DNA of 64,000 bases from Methylobacterium sp. (GTDB lineage Bacteria; Pseudomonadota; Alphaproteobacteria; Rhizobiales; Beijerinckiaceae), in contig PERO01000019.1 in the NCBI GenBank assembly GCA_002928875.1, positions 124,001 to 188,000 on the forward strand, written 5' to 3'. Below the pieces are notes generated by a model. That model had not been told where the DNA came from, did not search any database, and saw only the letters and a program-made list of their open reading frames with translations. Position 1 is the stretch's first letter. Each line of letters opens with the position of its first letter. The translations under genes were made by a program, and so were the position numbers. Positions 17,510-26,373 of this stretch are shown here, in pieces.

Positions 17510-19507
17510 TCAGTGAGCCGCCACGAGGCCGCTCTTCTCGTCCATCAGCGTCTTGCCACGCGGACGGCGGCAATCGTCGATGAACTGCTGGAGTTCCTTC
17601 GACGGTGCCGGCGTGATGAGCGACACACCAATCATCACCGCGAAGCCGACGGGCAGGCCGAAGGCGGCCGCGGAGATGTTGTTGATGTTGAACCAGCCCA
17701 CCTTGGACGCGAGCGGATGCGCCAGGGTCACCCAGCCATCCATCGCGTTCGGAGCCGCCATCGCGACCTTGAGGTCGACGACCGGAGCCCAGGTGACCGG
17801 GTTCAGCAACGCGCTCATGCCGAGATACTGCACACCGAAGCCGGGGAAGTAGCGCGTCACGAGCAGGTACATCAGGGTCACGCCGAAGCCGGCAGCCATG
17901 CCCCAGATTGCGCCCTGCTTGGTCGTCCGCTTCCACCACACACCCAGAACGAGGGCAGGGAAGAGACCACCGGCCGCGAGACTGAACGCCCAGGCCACCA
18001 TTGCCAGGATGTCCGCCGGACGCTGTGCCGCCGTCCACGCCGCCGCGACAGCCACCACCACCAGCAGCACGCGGCTGATGACGAGGCGCTGCTTGGTCGG
18101 CGCGTTCGGGTTGACCATCTTGTAGTAGATGTCATGCGACAGCGCGTTGGCGAGCGCGAGCAGCAGGCCATCCGCCGTGGAGAGCGCGGCGGCGAGACCG
18201 CCGGCGGCCACGAGGCCCGTGATCACGTAAGGCAGGCCCGCGATTTCCGGAGTGGAGATCACGACGACGTCGGCGTTGATGCCGAAATCCTGCAGACGCA
18301 GCACACCGGCATGGCCGGCGATCGCGCCGCATGAGGCCGTCACCGCCTCAACGGAAGCTGCTGCCTTGCCGCAGATATTCACGAGGCCCAGCTTGCCCCA
18401 GGTAAAGACCCAGGCCGGCAGGTCCGCGATGTTCTTGCCGATCAGGGTCGAATAGACCTCGAGCTTCGAGAACGCCGCATAGGCCGGAGCGGTGAAGTAC
18501 AGCATGAAGATGAAGAGCAGCGACCAGGCCACCGACTTGCGCGCATCACGCACCGAAGGCGTGGTGAAGTAGCGCATCAGCACGTGCGGAAGCGAGGCGG
18601 TGCCGACCATCAGGCAGAAGATCAGCCAGAAGTAGTTTGCCGGCGAGTAGCTGTTAAACGGCGTGACATGTGCGCGCGCATTCACGACAGCTTGGGTCGC
18701 AAGGCCCTTCTGAACGAATTCCTGCTCGAGCTGGGTGATCGACTGCAGCGCCTGACCATAGGTCAGCTGCGGCAGCGGGATTCCGAACTTCTTCGCCGAC
18801 ATCCAGACCACCGGGATCAGGTAGGCGACGATCAGCACGATGTACTGGGCCACCTGGGTCCAGGTCACGGCCTTCATGCCGCCGAGCATGGAGCAGACCA
18901 GAATGCCGAGCAGACCCACATAGACCGCGACGGTGAAGTCGAGACCGATGAAGCGCTGGGCGATCAGACCCGTGCCGAAGATCTGCGCCACCACATAGGT
19001 GAAGGAGCAGGCCAGCAGCACGATCACGCCCATCAGGCGCGCGCCGTTGCCGCCGTAACGGGCGGCAAGGAAGTCCGGAACGGTATAAGCACCGAACTTG
19101 CGCAGGAACGGCGCGATCAGCACCGCCACGAGCACGTAGCCGCCGGTCCAGCCAAGGACGAAGGCGAGACCATCATAGCCGAGGAGGTAAAGCGAACCGG
19201 CCATGCCGATGAACGACGCGGCGGACATCCAGTCCGCGCCGGTCGCCATGCCGTTGTAGAAGGCCGGAACCGAACGGCCGGCCACGTAATATTCGCCCAC
19301 ATCCGTTGTGCGCGAGACGATGCCGATGAAGGCGTAGACCAGAATGGTCAGGCCCATGAACATGTAGCCGAGATACTTCTGCTGCACGCCGAGCTGCTCG
19401 AGAATGCCGACCAGCACGATGAAGCCGAAGAAGCCACCGGTGTAGAGCGCGTAGATGCGGCCCAAGTTATTCAGGAATCCGCCCTTGTCTGCTGCTGCGT
19501 TTGCCAT
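17510..19507 (-). CDS. sodium:solute symporter (SSS family), acetate/short-acid type
   Basis: 665 residues with about 13 membrane helices. SSS signatures are visible: DVGEYYVAGRSVPAFYNGMATGA-type start of the sodium site, WMSAASFIGMAG in TM3, TADGLLLALANALSHD and a later LAAGGLFPALVLGVWW helix. The family co-transports sodium with small carboxylates such as acetate; substrate choice is inferred from similarity to ActP-like carriers. A soluble insertion at about 225-260 and another at about 395-415 (with two Cys) are larger than in ActP. It is preceded by a DUF4212 partner gene 12 bases upstream and ended by a terminator. Confidence 0.92.
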   Translation of the reverse strand: MANAAADKGGFLNNLGRIYALYTGGFFGFIVLVGILEQLGVQQKYLGYMFMGLTILVYAFIGIVSRTTDVGEYYVAGRSVPAFYNGMATGADWMSAASFIGMAGSLYLLGYDGLAFVLGWTGGYVLVAVLIAPFLRKFGAYTVPDFLAARYGGNGARLMGVIVLLACSFTYVVAQIFGTGLIAQRFIGLDFTVAVYVGLLGILVCSMLGGMKAVTWTQVAQYIVLIVAYLIPVVWMSAKKFGIPLPQLTYGQALQSITQLEQEFVQKGLATQAVVNARAHVTPFNSYSPANYFWLIFCLMVGTASLPHVLMRYFTTPSVRDARKSVAWSLLFIFMLYFTAPAYAAFSKLEVYSTLIGKNIADLPAWVFTWGKLGLVNICGKAAASVEAVTASCGAIAGHAGVLRLQDFGINADVVVISTPEIAGLPYVITGLVAAGGLAAALSTADGLLLALANALSHDIYYKMVNPNAPTKQRLVISRVLLVVVAVAAAWTAAQRPADILAMVAWAFSLAAGGLFPALVLGVWWKRTTKQGAIWGMAAGFGVTLMYLLVTRYFPGFGVQYLGMSALLNPVTWAPVVDLKVAMAAPNAMDGWVTLAHPLASKVGWFNINNISAAAFGLPVGFAVMIGVSLITPAPSKELQQFIDDCRRPRGKTLMDEKSGLVAAH

Positions 19508-19519
19508 GTGCGCCTCCTC

Positions 19520-19777
19520 TTATTCTTCTTCGGCGACGCCGCATTCGCGATCGATGTTGTCCTGCGCTTTCGCGAACCAGAACAACATGATGACGAAGGC
19601 GATGAGCGAACCCTGCGAGGCCATGTAGAAGCCCAGCGGGAAGCCCAGAATCTTGATGCCATTGAGCGGCACCACGAACATGTGGATGATGTAGCCGAAG
19701 AAGACCCAGAGGATCATCATCGTCACCATCAGTTTACTGGTCTTTTGCCAGTAAATATCGTCGGTGTTGTTAGCCAT
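19520..19777 (-). CDS. DUF4212 small membrane subunit of the symporter
   Basis: 85 residues from ATG 19777 behind GGGAGGAAAA; the frame start eight codons earlier is unlikely. Two hydrophobic helices (LMVTMMILWVFFGYIIHMF and LIAFVIMLFWFAKAQ) are joined by the DUF4212 core KILGFPLGFYMASQGS. These proteins are encoded next to SSS symporters and are thought to act as accessory subunits, as YjcH/DUF485 does for ActP. It heads the operon with the symporter. Confidence 0.92.
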   Translation of the reverse strand: MANNTDDIYWQKTSKLMVTMMILWVFFGYIIHMFVVPLNGIKILGFPLGFYMASQGSLIAFVIMLFWFAKAQDNIDRECGVAEEE

Positions 19778-20137
19778 TCGGTTTTCCTCCCTGTGCCGCA
19801 TTCTGAAGCGGCGTTGAACGGGGGGAACGGAGGCCCCGGTTTTGATCCATCACAAAGACACGCGAATAGCGCCATGCAACAGACCGATGCCCACTCTCCC
19901 ACATAGCAAGATGGAGGAGTTGTAATTTTCGTCATTAAGACTTTTGGCTAATACGGCGTAAGCATCTGAAAAACATAGATTTTTTACGGTGAAAATCTGA
20001 GATGATCCGGGCGGAACGAGCGTTCGCCCGGCGCTGCTGCCAGGGAAGGGCTGCTGACCTCGCTTGGCCACCCTGCGCCCGCTCCCGATTCCGCGCGCCA
20101 GAAAGCCTGTCCAAAATCCGGTCTTTTCAATGAGAAA
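19778..20137. other. 360-base region upstream of the symporter operon
   Basis: No gene seen. Bases about 19918-20000 are clearly richer in A+T than their surroundings and probably hold the leftward promoter, but I could not fix -35 and -10 hexamers or an activator site. Confidence 0.4.
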
Positions 20138-20212
<75 letters not shown>

Positions 20213-20570
20213 GATGCGGGCTCTATCTCCGATTTGCACGCTCCGCGCAATCCGTCGCGACACGCATTGCACCGCACCTAAGACCTTCCGACTAGACCGA
20301 ACGGGTTAAGCCCATCGGTCAGCTATGGAAACCGGTTGAAGGGGCGTAAGCCAGCATCAAGCAGATTTCGCGTCGTTCTCGGGCGCACGGCATCTGCCTC
20401 AACGGATCAAGATCAAGAACAGGGGAGGAGCGCCGCTCGCGGCGATCCTGCGACAGCCCGGAAAACCAGCGCCTGCCTGCGGGAATGACCCGCTCGGGCG
20501 AACGGCTTTCCATGGCTTCCCGCCGTTCCGGTCTGGCCCGGATGGTCACGAACCACCAAGGGAGGACGTC
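20213..20570. other. 358-base stretch without a recognised feature
   Basis: Lies between tRNA-Thr and the MFS transporter gene. The last 15 bases carry its AGGGAGGA ribosome site. I see no repeat, small gene or clear promoter in the rest. Confidence 0.5.
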
Positions 20571-22289
20571 ATGTCCAACGCAACCATGGCAGCAGGGGGA
20601 CGCGCAGCCCCCAGGCCGATGACCCGGGAAGAGAAGAAGGTCATTCTCGCTTCCTCGCTCGGCACCGTTTTCGAATGGTACGATTTCTACCTCTACGGCT
20701 CCCTCGCGGCGATGATCGGCGCGAAGTTCTTCTCGGCCTTCGATGTCAATACGCGTTCGATCTTCGCGCTGCTGGCCTTTGCGGCGGGCTTCCTCGTGCG
20801 CCCGTTCGGCGCGCTGGTCTTCGGACGGCTGGGCGATCTGATCGGCCGCAAGCAGACCTTCCTGATGACCATCCTCATCATGGGCCTCTCGACCTTCTTC
20901 GTCGGCCTCTTGCCGGATTACGCGACGATCGGCTGGGCCGCGCCGGTAATCCTGATCGCGCTTCGCATGGCGCAGGGCCTCGCGCTCGGCGGCGAATATG
21001 GCGGTGCTGCTGTCTATGTGGCGGAGCATGCGCCGGTGGGCCGGCGTGGTTTCTACACCTCCTGGATCCAGACCACGGCCACGCTCGGCCTGCTGCTCTC
21101 GCTCTTCGTGATCGTGGGCTTGCGCACCTGGATGGGCGAGAAGGCCTTCGCGGATGATTTCCCGCTCTTCTTCGGCCTGCAGGGTGGCTGGCGCATCCCG
21201 TTCCTCGGCTCGATCTTCCTGCTCGCGATCTCGGTCTGGATCCGCCTGCAGATGCATGAGAGCCCGGCCTTCAAGAAGATGAAGGAAGAGGGCACGCAAT
21301 CGAAGGCGCCGCTTTCGGAAGCCTTCGGCCAGTGGCGCAACATGAAGATCGTCATCATCGCGCTCACCGGCCTCGTCATCGGCCAGGCCGTGGTGTGGTA
21401 TACCGGGCAATTCTACGCTTTGTTCTTCCTGCAGGCGATCCTGAAGGTGGATCTCCTGACGGCGAACATCCTGATCGCCTGGTCGCTGATCATCGGCACG
21501 GGCGGGTTCATCCTGTTCGGTTCGCTCTCGGACAAGATCGGCCGCAAGCCGATCATCCTCGGCGGCTGCCTGCTCGCGGCACTCACCTACTTCCCGCTCT
21601 TCAAGATGATGGCGGAGACCGCGAACCCGACCTATGCCAGGGCGCTCGAGACCGTGAAGGTCGAGGTGACCTCCGATCCGGCGCAATGCGGCAACCTGTT
21701 CGACCCCGTCGGCATCCGGCAGTTCTCCGCGCCGTGTGACATCGCCCGCCGCGTGCTCTCCTCGCAGGCGATCAAGTACAGCTACACGCCGGGCCAGGCC
21801 GGCCAACCGCTGAAGGTGACGGTGAACGGCACGGAAGTCGCCTATGGCGCTGGCGTCGCGGACTTCACCAAGAACATCACGGCGGCCTCCATCGCCGCGG
21901 GCTATCCCTCCGCGACCGATGCGGCCAAAGTGAAGGTGCCGAACTTCTTCGCAGCCCTCGGCAACCCGCAGGCCCTGACGATCATCGCGATCCTGACGAT
22001 CCTGGTGCTCTACGTGACGGCGGTCTATGGCCCGATCGCGGCGGCTCTGGTGGAATTCTTCCCCACCCGCATCCGCTACACGGCCATGAGCCTGCCCTAC
22101 CATATCGGCAACGGCTGGTTCGGCGGCCTGCTGCCGGCGACCTCCTTCGCGATGGTGGCCTCCACGGGCGATATCTACTATGGCCTGTGGTATCCGATCG
22201 GCTTCGCGCTGATGACCTTCGTGATCGGCATCCTGCTGGTGCCCGAGACGAAGGATCGCGACATCGAGACCTACAATTACGGCAAGTGA
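20571..22289 (+). CDS. MFS transporter, metabolite:H+ symporter type, with large soluble insert
   Basis: 572 residues, longer than the usual 430-450. The first half has the MHS/ProP-like hallmarks: SSLGTVFEWYDFYLYG in TM1, the GRLGDLIGRKQTF loop and RMAQGLALGGEYGGAAVYV in TM4. TM7-8 (IIALTGLVIGQAVVWYTGQF) and SDKIGRKPIILGG follow. Residues about 345-464 form a non-hydrophobic insertion between helices, with two Cys (AQCGN, SAPCD) and beta-like KVTVNGTEVAYG. Position next to a helix after the cytoplasmic GRKP loop suggests it is periplasmic. Probable substrates are carboxylates or dicarboxylates; unproven. Monocistronic. Confidence 0.9.
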   Translation: MSNATMAAGGRAAPRPMTREEKKVILASSLGTVFEWYDFYLYGSLAAMIGAKFFSAFDVNTRSIFALLAFAAGFLVRPFGALVFGRLGDLIGRKQTFLMTILIMGLSTFFVGLLPDYATIGWAAPVILIALRMAQGLALGGEYGGAAVYVAEHAPVGRRGFYTSWIQTTATLGLLLSLFVIVGLRTWMGEKAFADDFPLFFGLQGGWRIPFLGSIFLLAISVWIRLQMHESPAFKKMKEEGTQSKAPLSEAFGQWRNMKIVIIALTGLVIGQAVVWYTGQFYALFFLQAILKVDLLTANILIAWSLIIGTGGFILFGSLSDKIGRKPIILGGCLLAALTYFPLFKMMAETANPTYARALETVKVEVTSDPAQCGNLFDPVGIRQFSAPCDIARRVLSSQAIKYSYTPGQAGQPLKVTVNGTEVAYGAGVADFTKNITAASIAAGYPSATDAAKVKVPNFFAALGNPQALTIIAILTILVLYVTAVYGPIAAALVEFFPTRIRYTAMSLPYHIGNGWFGGLLPATSFAMVASTGDIYYGLWYPIGFALMTFVIGILLVPETKDRDIETYNYGK

Positions 22290-22337
22290 CGCTTTCTCCC
22301 TGCGATGCGGAGCGAGCCTCCGCATCGTGTCTCCCTG

Positions 22338-22373
22338 GCTCCGCTTCGGTTCACCCGGAGTGGAGCTTTTTTA
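22338..22373 (+). terminator. possible terminator of the MFS gene
   Basis: GCTCC (22338-22342) and GGAGC (22362-22366) followed by six T. The stem is short. An additional perfect hairpin CGATGCGGAG / CTCCGCATCG (22303-22327) just upstream has no T run and may add to termination for both convergent genes. Confidence 0.5.
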
Positions 22374-23210
22374 TGCGCGGATCGCCTGCTGCACGGCGTA
22401 GAGGCTGATCGCCGCCGCATTCGAGACGTTGAGGCTCTTGATCGCGCCGGGGAGTTCCAGCCGCGCGAGATGATCGCAGAGGTCGCGCGTGGAGGGCCGC
22501 AGGCCGCGACCTTCGGCGCCGAGAACCAGCACCAGCGGCAGCGCCAGCTTCAGCCCGGCCATGGTCTCCGGCGCTTCGGAATCGAGCCCGATCACCTTGA
22601 ATCCCTCGTCCTTCAGGCTGGTGAGCGCGCGGGCGAGGTTCTGCACCCCGGCCATCGGCACATGCTCCAGCGCACCCGATGCGGCTTTCGCGAGGACGCC
22701 CGTGATCTCCGGGCTGTGGCGATGCGTGACGATCAGCCCGCCCACCGCGAAGGCCGCCGCCGAGCGCAGGATGGCGCCGACATTATGCGGGTCCGTCACC
22801 TGGTCGAGCGCCAGGATAATGCGATCGCGCGGCAGTTTGCCCAGCGGCATCAGCGGCAAACGTTCGGCTTCCACGTAAAGCCCCTGATGCACGGCATCCG
22901 GCGTCAGCAGCTTGCCGATGGCCTCGGGTTTCACGAGTTCCGGTGTGAGCGGCAGCGTCACGCCATCCTCGGTGAGGCGCTGCACGGCATTCTCGGTCGC
23001 GAGGATGCGCCGGAAGCGGCGACGCGGATTGGCGAGCGCCTCCTTCACCGAATGCATGCCGTAGAGCACGTCCGTATCCTCGGGCAATTGCGGCTTCGGC
23101 ACCTTCGGCTTCGGCGCGAAGCGCGATTTGTCTTTCGGGCGGTTCGGATCGGCCGGCGACTGTGGCCGGCGATCGAGCGGGTGGAAGGGGCGTTTGCTGT
23201 CCGTGGCCAT
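22371..23210 (-). CDS. rlmB: 23S rRNA (guanosine-2'-O-) methyltransferase RlmB (TrmH family)
   Basis: 279 residues. A basic, proline-rich tail of about 45 residues precedes the RNA-binding substrate domain (YGMHSVKEALANPRRRFRRI) and the SPOUT catalytic domain. The three knot motifs are intact: DQVTDPHNVGAILRSA, LVLGAEGRGLRPSTRDLCD and SLNVSNAAAISLY. RlmB methylates G2251 in the 23S rRNA peptidyl-transferase region using SAM. The paralogous tRNA enzyme TrmH lacks this N-terminal domain. It is divergent from tRNA-Tyr. Confidence 0.92.
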   Translation of the reverse strand: MATDSKRPFHPLDRRPQSPADPNRPKDKSRFAPKPKVPKPQLPEDTDVLYGMHSVKEALANPRRRFRRILATENAVQRLTEDGVTLPLTPELVKPEAIGKLLTPDAVHQGLYVEAERLPLMPLGKLPRDRIILALDQVTDPHNVGAILRSAAAFAVGGLIVTHRHSPEITGVLAKAASGALEHVPMAGVQNLARALTSLKDEGFKVIGLDSEAPETMAGLKLALPLVLVLGAEGRGLRPSTRDLCDHLARLELPGAIKSLNVSNAAAISLYAVQQAIRA

Positions 23211-23387
23211 GATTGTTCTCGCGTTTCGCCGGTTTCATAGGCGAGAACGCCGCTGCGCGCGAGGCGCAATCGAGGCCTGTTCGGAAGCGGCCGGCGCGAA
23301 GCCCTAAAGGGCGGGCTTTCACGGTTGACACGCGCGCAACCCTTGCCCATAAGGCCGGTCTCTCGCGCAGGTTCGCCCGCGCGGGCT

Positions 23388-23472
23388 GGGAGAATGTCCC
23401 GAGCGGCAAAGGGGGCGGACTGTAAATCCGCTGGCTAAGCCTTCGTAGGTTCGAGTCCTACTTCTCCCACCA
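23388..23472 (+). tRNA. tRNA-Tyr (anticodon GTA)
   Basis: Class II tRNA: acceptor GGGAGAA pairs with TTCTCCC, anticodon stem GCGGA/TCCGC with loop CTGTAAA giving GTA, long variable arm (GGCTAAGCC), T-arm GTAGG TTCGAGT CCTAC, encoded CCA. Confidence 0.97.
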
Positions 23473-23501
23473 TTTCGTTTTAAGATATTGATATTTCTCA
23501 G

Positions 23502-23885
23502 CTATTCTCGTTTTGGCAGGCCTTGTGCCTCCTCGCGGGAATAGCGGGCGAGGATCGCGAGCTTTTCGCCAGCACCAGCTTGCGCCTCCCGTTCGATCTG
23601 CCGGTAGAGGCGCACGACCTCGAGGCCCAGCGGCGTGAGGCTCGCGCCGCCGCCCCCCGATCCACCCTGATGCGAGCCGACGAGCGGGCCATCGAACATG
23701 CCGTTCAGGGCATCGACCAGCAGCCAGGCCCGGCGATACGACATGCCCATGCTGCGCCCCGCCGCGGAGATCGAGCCATGCGCGGCGATCGCTTCGAGGA
23801 GGCGCACCTTGCCCGGCCCGAGGCGTTCGCCATTCGGAAAATCGATGCGCAGCGAGAGCCGCGCGGCCGGCGGCCGGTCGCTCAT
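23502..23885 (-). CDS. ModE-like winged-helix regulator (DNA-binding domain only)
   Basis: 127 residues matching only the N-terminal winged helix of ModE: GKVRLLEAIAAHGSISAAGR, then MGMSYRRAWLLVDALNGMF and the wing with a Gly-rich GGSGGGGASLTPLG. Full ModE has two C-terminal Mop domains that bind molybdate; they are absent. Such short forms are common in alphaproteobacteria, and how they sense metal is unclear. Its ATG overlaps the modC stop by four bases (ATGA), and it is the last gene of modABC, so it probably regulates the molybdate operon. Confidence 0.87.
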   Translation of the reverse strand: MSDRPPAARLSLRIDFPNGERLGPGKVRLLEAIAAHGSISAAGRSMGMSYRRAWLLVDALNGMFDGPLVGSHQGGSGGGGASLTPLGLEVVRLYRQIEREAQAGAGEKLAILARYSREEAQGLPKRE

Positions 23886-24568
23886 GCGACGCTCTCCGGC
23901 AGGCGCGGCAGCAGCGCTTGCGTTTCGCCAAAGGCCGTGAGCTGGCCCTTCTCGATCAGCGCGACATGGCTCGCGAGGCGGCGGACCTCGCTCCGGGCAT
24001 GCGAGACATAGACGATGGGAATGCGGATTTCGTCGCGCACGGCTTCGAGATGCGCGAGGATCTCCGCCTTGCGCTCGTCGTCAAGAGAGGCGAGCGGCTC
24101 GTCCATCAAGAGGAGGCGCGGGCCGGCGAGCAGCGCGCGCCCGAGCGCCACGCGCTGCTTCTCGCCGCCGGAGAGATGCGCGGGCCGGCGCGCGAGCAGG
24201 CCACCGAGATCGAGCAGCGCGAAGATGCGCTCGACCTGCGCGTCCCGCAGAGGCAGCCCCGCCAGCCAGCGGCCGAAGAGCAGGTTCTGCCGCACCGTGA
24301 GATGCGGGAAAAGCCGCGCATCCTGAAACACATAACCGATCCGCCGCTTGCGGCTCGGCAGGGCGATGCGCTTTTCGCGATCGACCAGGGCTTCGCCATC
24401 GAGCGCGATCCGGCCCGCCTCCGGGCGCGCAAGCCCGGCGATGAGGTTCAGCAGCGTCGTCTTCCCCGCACCGGAGCGCCCGAACAGCGCGGTGACCGGC
24501 CCGTCGGTGCGGAAGGCCACGCTCATGTCGAGCGCGCCGATGCGGTGGCGGATGTCGATGTCCAGCAT
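23882..24568 (-). CDS. modC: molybdate ABC transporter ATP-binding protein
   Basis: 228 residues with Walker A (FGRSGAGKTT, 29-38), Q-loop, signature LSGGEKQR (132-139), Walker B LLLMDE (152-157) and a switch His in YVSHARSE. It energises ModB at the inner membrane face. ModC usually has about 350 residues with a C-terminal Mop (TOBE) domain for molybdate-dependent inhibition; here it ends right after the nucleotide-binding domain, so that feedback is absent. It follows modB by three bases and overlaps the regulator gene. Confidence 0.93.
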   Translation of the reverse strand: MLDIDIRHRIGALDMSVAFRTDGPVTALFGRSGAGKTTLLNLIAGLARPEAGRIALDGEALVDREKRIALPSRKRRIGYVFQDARLFPHLTVRQNLLFGRWLAGLPLRDAQVERIFALLDLGGLLARRPAHLSGGEKQRVALGRALLAGPRLLLMDEPLASLDDERKAEILAHLEAVRDEIRIPIVYVSHARSEVRRLASHVALIEKGQLTAFGETQALLPRLPESVA

Positions 24569-24571
24569 GGC

Positions 24572-25264
24572 TCAATCCATCCGCCGCTGGAGGCCGCGCG
24601 CGAGGAGTTCGGAGAGGATCAGCGCCAGAACGGACACCGCGACCGAAATCAGCACGAGGCGCATTGCCGGCCCGTCGCCGCCCGGCACCTGCGTGAAGGT
24701 GTAGATCGCGGTGGGCAGCGTCTGCGTCTCGCCGGGAATATTCGCGACGAAGGTGATCGTCGCGCCGAATTCCCCCATCGCCTTCGCGAAGGCCAGCACC
24801 GCGCCGGCGAGGATGCCGGGGAGGGCGAGCGGCAAGGTGATGACGAGGAAGGTGAGGAAAGGCCCCGCGCCGAGCGTTCCGGCCGCCTGTTCCAGTCGCC
24901 GGTCCACCGCCTCGATGGAGAGGCGGATGGCGCGCACCATCAGCGGAAAACCCATCACGGCGGCGGCGAGCGCCGCACCCGTCCAGCGGAAGGAGAAGAC
25001 GAGGCCGAAATGGGCCTCCAGCCACGCGCCCGCCGGCCCCTTCCGCCCGAAGGCGAGCAGCAGCAGGTAGCCGGTGACGACCGGCGGCAGGATCAGCGGC
25101 AGATGCACCAGGGCATCGAGCACACCGCGTCCCCAGAACCGCCCACGCGCGAGCAGCAGCGCGACGGCGATGCCGGCGGGGAGGCTCGCGAGGGTCGCGA
25201 CCAGCGCGACCTTGAGGCTGAGATTCAGGGCAGCCCATTCCTCGGGCGAAAGTGCGTCGAACAC
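24572..25264 (-). CDS. modB: molybdate ABC transporter permease
   Basis: 230 residues with about five membrane helices. It carries the CysTW/ModB permease signature: LPLILPPVVTGYLLLL early, and the EAA-type loop EQAAGTLGAGPFLTFLVITLPLALPG that couples to the ATPase, followed by AFAKAMGEFGATITFV. The end GETQTLPTAIYTF is typical of ModB rather than CysT/W. Six bases separate it from modA. Confidence 0.94.
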   Translation of the reverse strand: MFDALSPEEWAALNLSLKVALVATLASLPAGIAVALLLARGRFWGRGVLDALVHLPLILPPVVTGYLLLLAFGRKGPAGAWLEAHFGLVFSFRWTGAALAAAVMGFPLMVRAIRLSIEAVDRRLEQAAGTLGAGPFLTFLVITLPLALPGILAGAVLAFAKAMGEFGATITFVANIPGETQTLPTAIYTFTQVPGGDGPAMRLVLISVAVSVLALILSELLARGLQRRMD

Positions 25265-25270
25265 GGGCGA

Positions 25271-26065
25271 TCAGCTGCCCTGCCGGGGCGAGGCGGGGAG
25301 GCTGAAGCCGTTGCGCTCGAAGACGGCGCGAGCGGCCGGGCCCTTCAGAAAATCGAGGAAGCGCGGCGCGAGCGGATGGGTGGAATCCTTCAGAAGCGCC
25401 ACGGGATAAAGGATCGGCGGATGGCTATCCTCCGGGAAGGTCGCGACGATGCGCACCTTGGGCTCGGCGGCGGCATCGGTGGTGTAGACCACGCCGAGCG
25501 GCGCTTCGCCGCGCGCCACCAGCAACAGCGCCGCGCGCACGTTCTCGGCCTGCGCGAGGCGATCCTTCACGCCTGCCCAGAGGCCGAGCTTCTCGAAGGC
25601 GGCCTTCGCATATTTCCCCGCCGGAACACTGTCCACATTGGCCGTGGCGAGGCGGCCACCGGCCAGCGCGCCCGCGAGATCCGCGCCGGACTGAAGCGTC
25701 AGTGCCGCCTTCGAATCCGCCGGCGCCACGATGGCGATGCGGTTCGCGAGCAGGTTCACGCGCGTCTCGGGGCGGATCAGGGCCTTCGCGGCCAGTGCAT
25801 CCATCCAGTCGAGATCGGCGGAGAGGAAGAGATCGGCCGGCGCGCCCTGCTCGATCTGCCGGGCGAGCGCATTGCTGCCGGCATAGGACAGGCGCGGCGC
25901 GGGCTGGCCCGTCTCGCGCGTCCAGAGCGTGGCGATCTCGTCGAGCGCGGTCTTCAGGCTCGCGGCGGCGAAGATCACGGGCCCCGGCGATTGCGCGCCA
26001 GCCGGGAATGCGAAGCCCGCAAAGGCCGCGAGCGACAGGGCAAGGGCGGATCGGCGGGTGACCAT
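25271..26065 (-). CDS. modA: molybdate ABC transporter substrate-binding protein
   Basis: 264 residues from ATG 26065, with GGGAGG upstream; a longer frame start is rejected because it would lack a signal peptide at its beginning. The signal peptide is MVTRRSALALSLAAFAGF with cleavage at GAQ. The ModA pattern follows: VIFAAASLKTALDEIA, YAGSNALARQIEQGAPADLFLSAD (oxyanion-binding serines), LATANVDSVPAGKYAKAA and VYTTDAAAEPKV. It captures molybdate (and probably tungstate) in the periplasm. First gene of modABC. Confidence 0.94.
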   Translation of the reverse strand: MVTRRSALALSLAAFAGFAFPAGAQSPGPVIFAAASLKTALDEIATLWTRETGQPAPRLSYAGSNALARQIEQGAPADLFLSADLDWMDALAAKALIRPETRVNLLANRIAIVAPADSKAALTLQSGADLAGALAGGRLATANVDSVPAGKYAKAAFEKLGLWAGVKDRLAQAENVRAALLLVARGEAPLGVVYTTDAAAEPKVRIVATFPEDSHPPILYPVALLKDSTHPLAPRFLDFLKGPAARAVFERNGFSLPASPRQGS

Positions 26066-26373
26066 GCAACCTCCCGGAGCGAAACGTGATATCCGACGAT
26101 ATACAGCGCTCCTTGCCGCGTCCAGCGCGGCGGCGTCGCAGGGGCGGGAAGGGGGAGAAAAGCGGGTGGAATGCCGAGAACAGGTCCCCAAAGTTCGGGG
26201 CGATGCCGAAGAATTGCCCTCGGCGCGATGGAACTTGGGAGGGAATTTTTTCTTTTCTATCCGGTTTTCGGGCCCAAATCAGAAAAACGTATTAGGTTAG
26301 AAGCAAAAGTTGGTTCGTTAAAGCGAACGCCGTGCCTAGCCTCTGAAACCGATCCAACAGGGGAGTGTCTGCC
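26066..26373. other. 308-base divergent region between modA and the sulfate operon
   Basis: Contains the possible molybdate box (26085-26108) on the modA side and, on the sulfate side, an AT-rich tract (about 26240-26310) followed by the small inverted repeat GTTCG / CGAAC (26313-26328), about 45 bases before the sbp start. The latter could be an operator for the LysR-type regulator encoded at the end of that operon. Confidence 0.45.
26085..26108 (-). promoter_or_regulatory. possible ModE-type molybdate box upstream of modA
   Basis: Leftward strand reads CGCTGTATATC, then GTCG, then GATATCACG: two AT-rich half sites with outer CG, similar in layout to the CGnTATATA inverted repeat bound by ModE. 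It starts 20 bases before the modA ATG. The match is imperfect. Confidence 0.4.

Noticed and set aside
19778..20000. sigma-54 promoter for the symporter operon
   Set aside because: A GG...TTGC-like string is present on the minus strand but the GG-to-GC spacing is 12-13 rather than 10.
23918..26089. 723-codon plus-strand frame over modC, modB and modA
   Set aside because: Opposes three adjacent mod genes with clear signatures.
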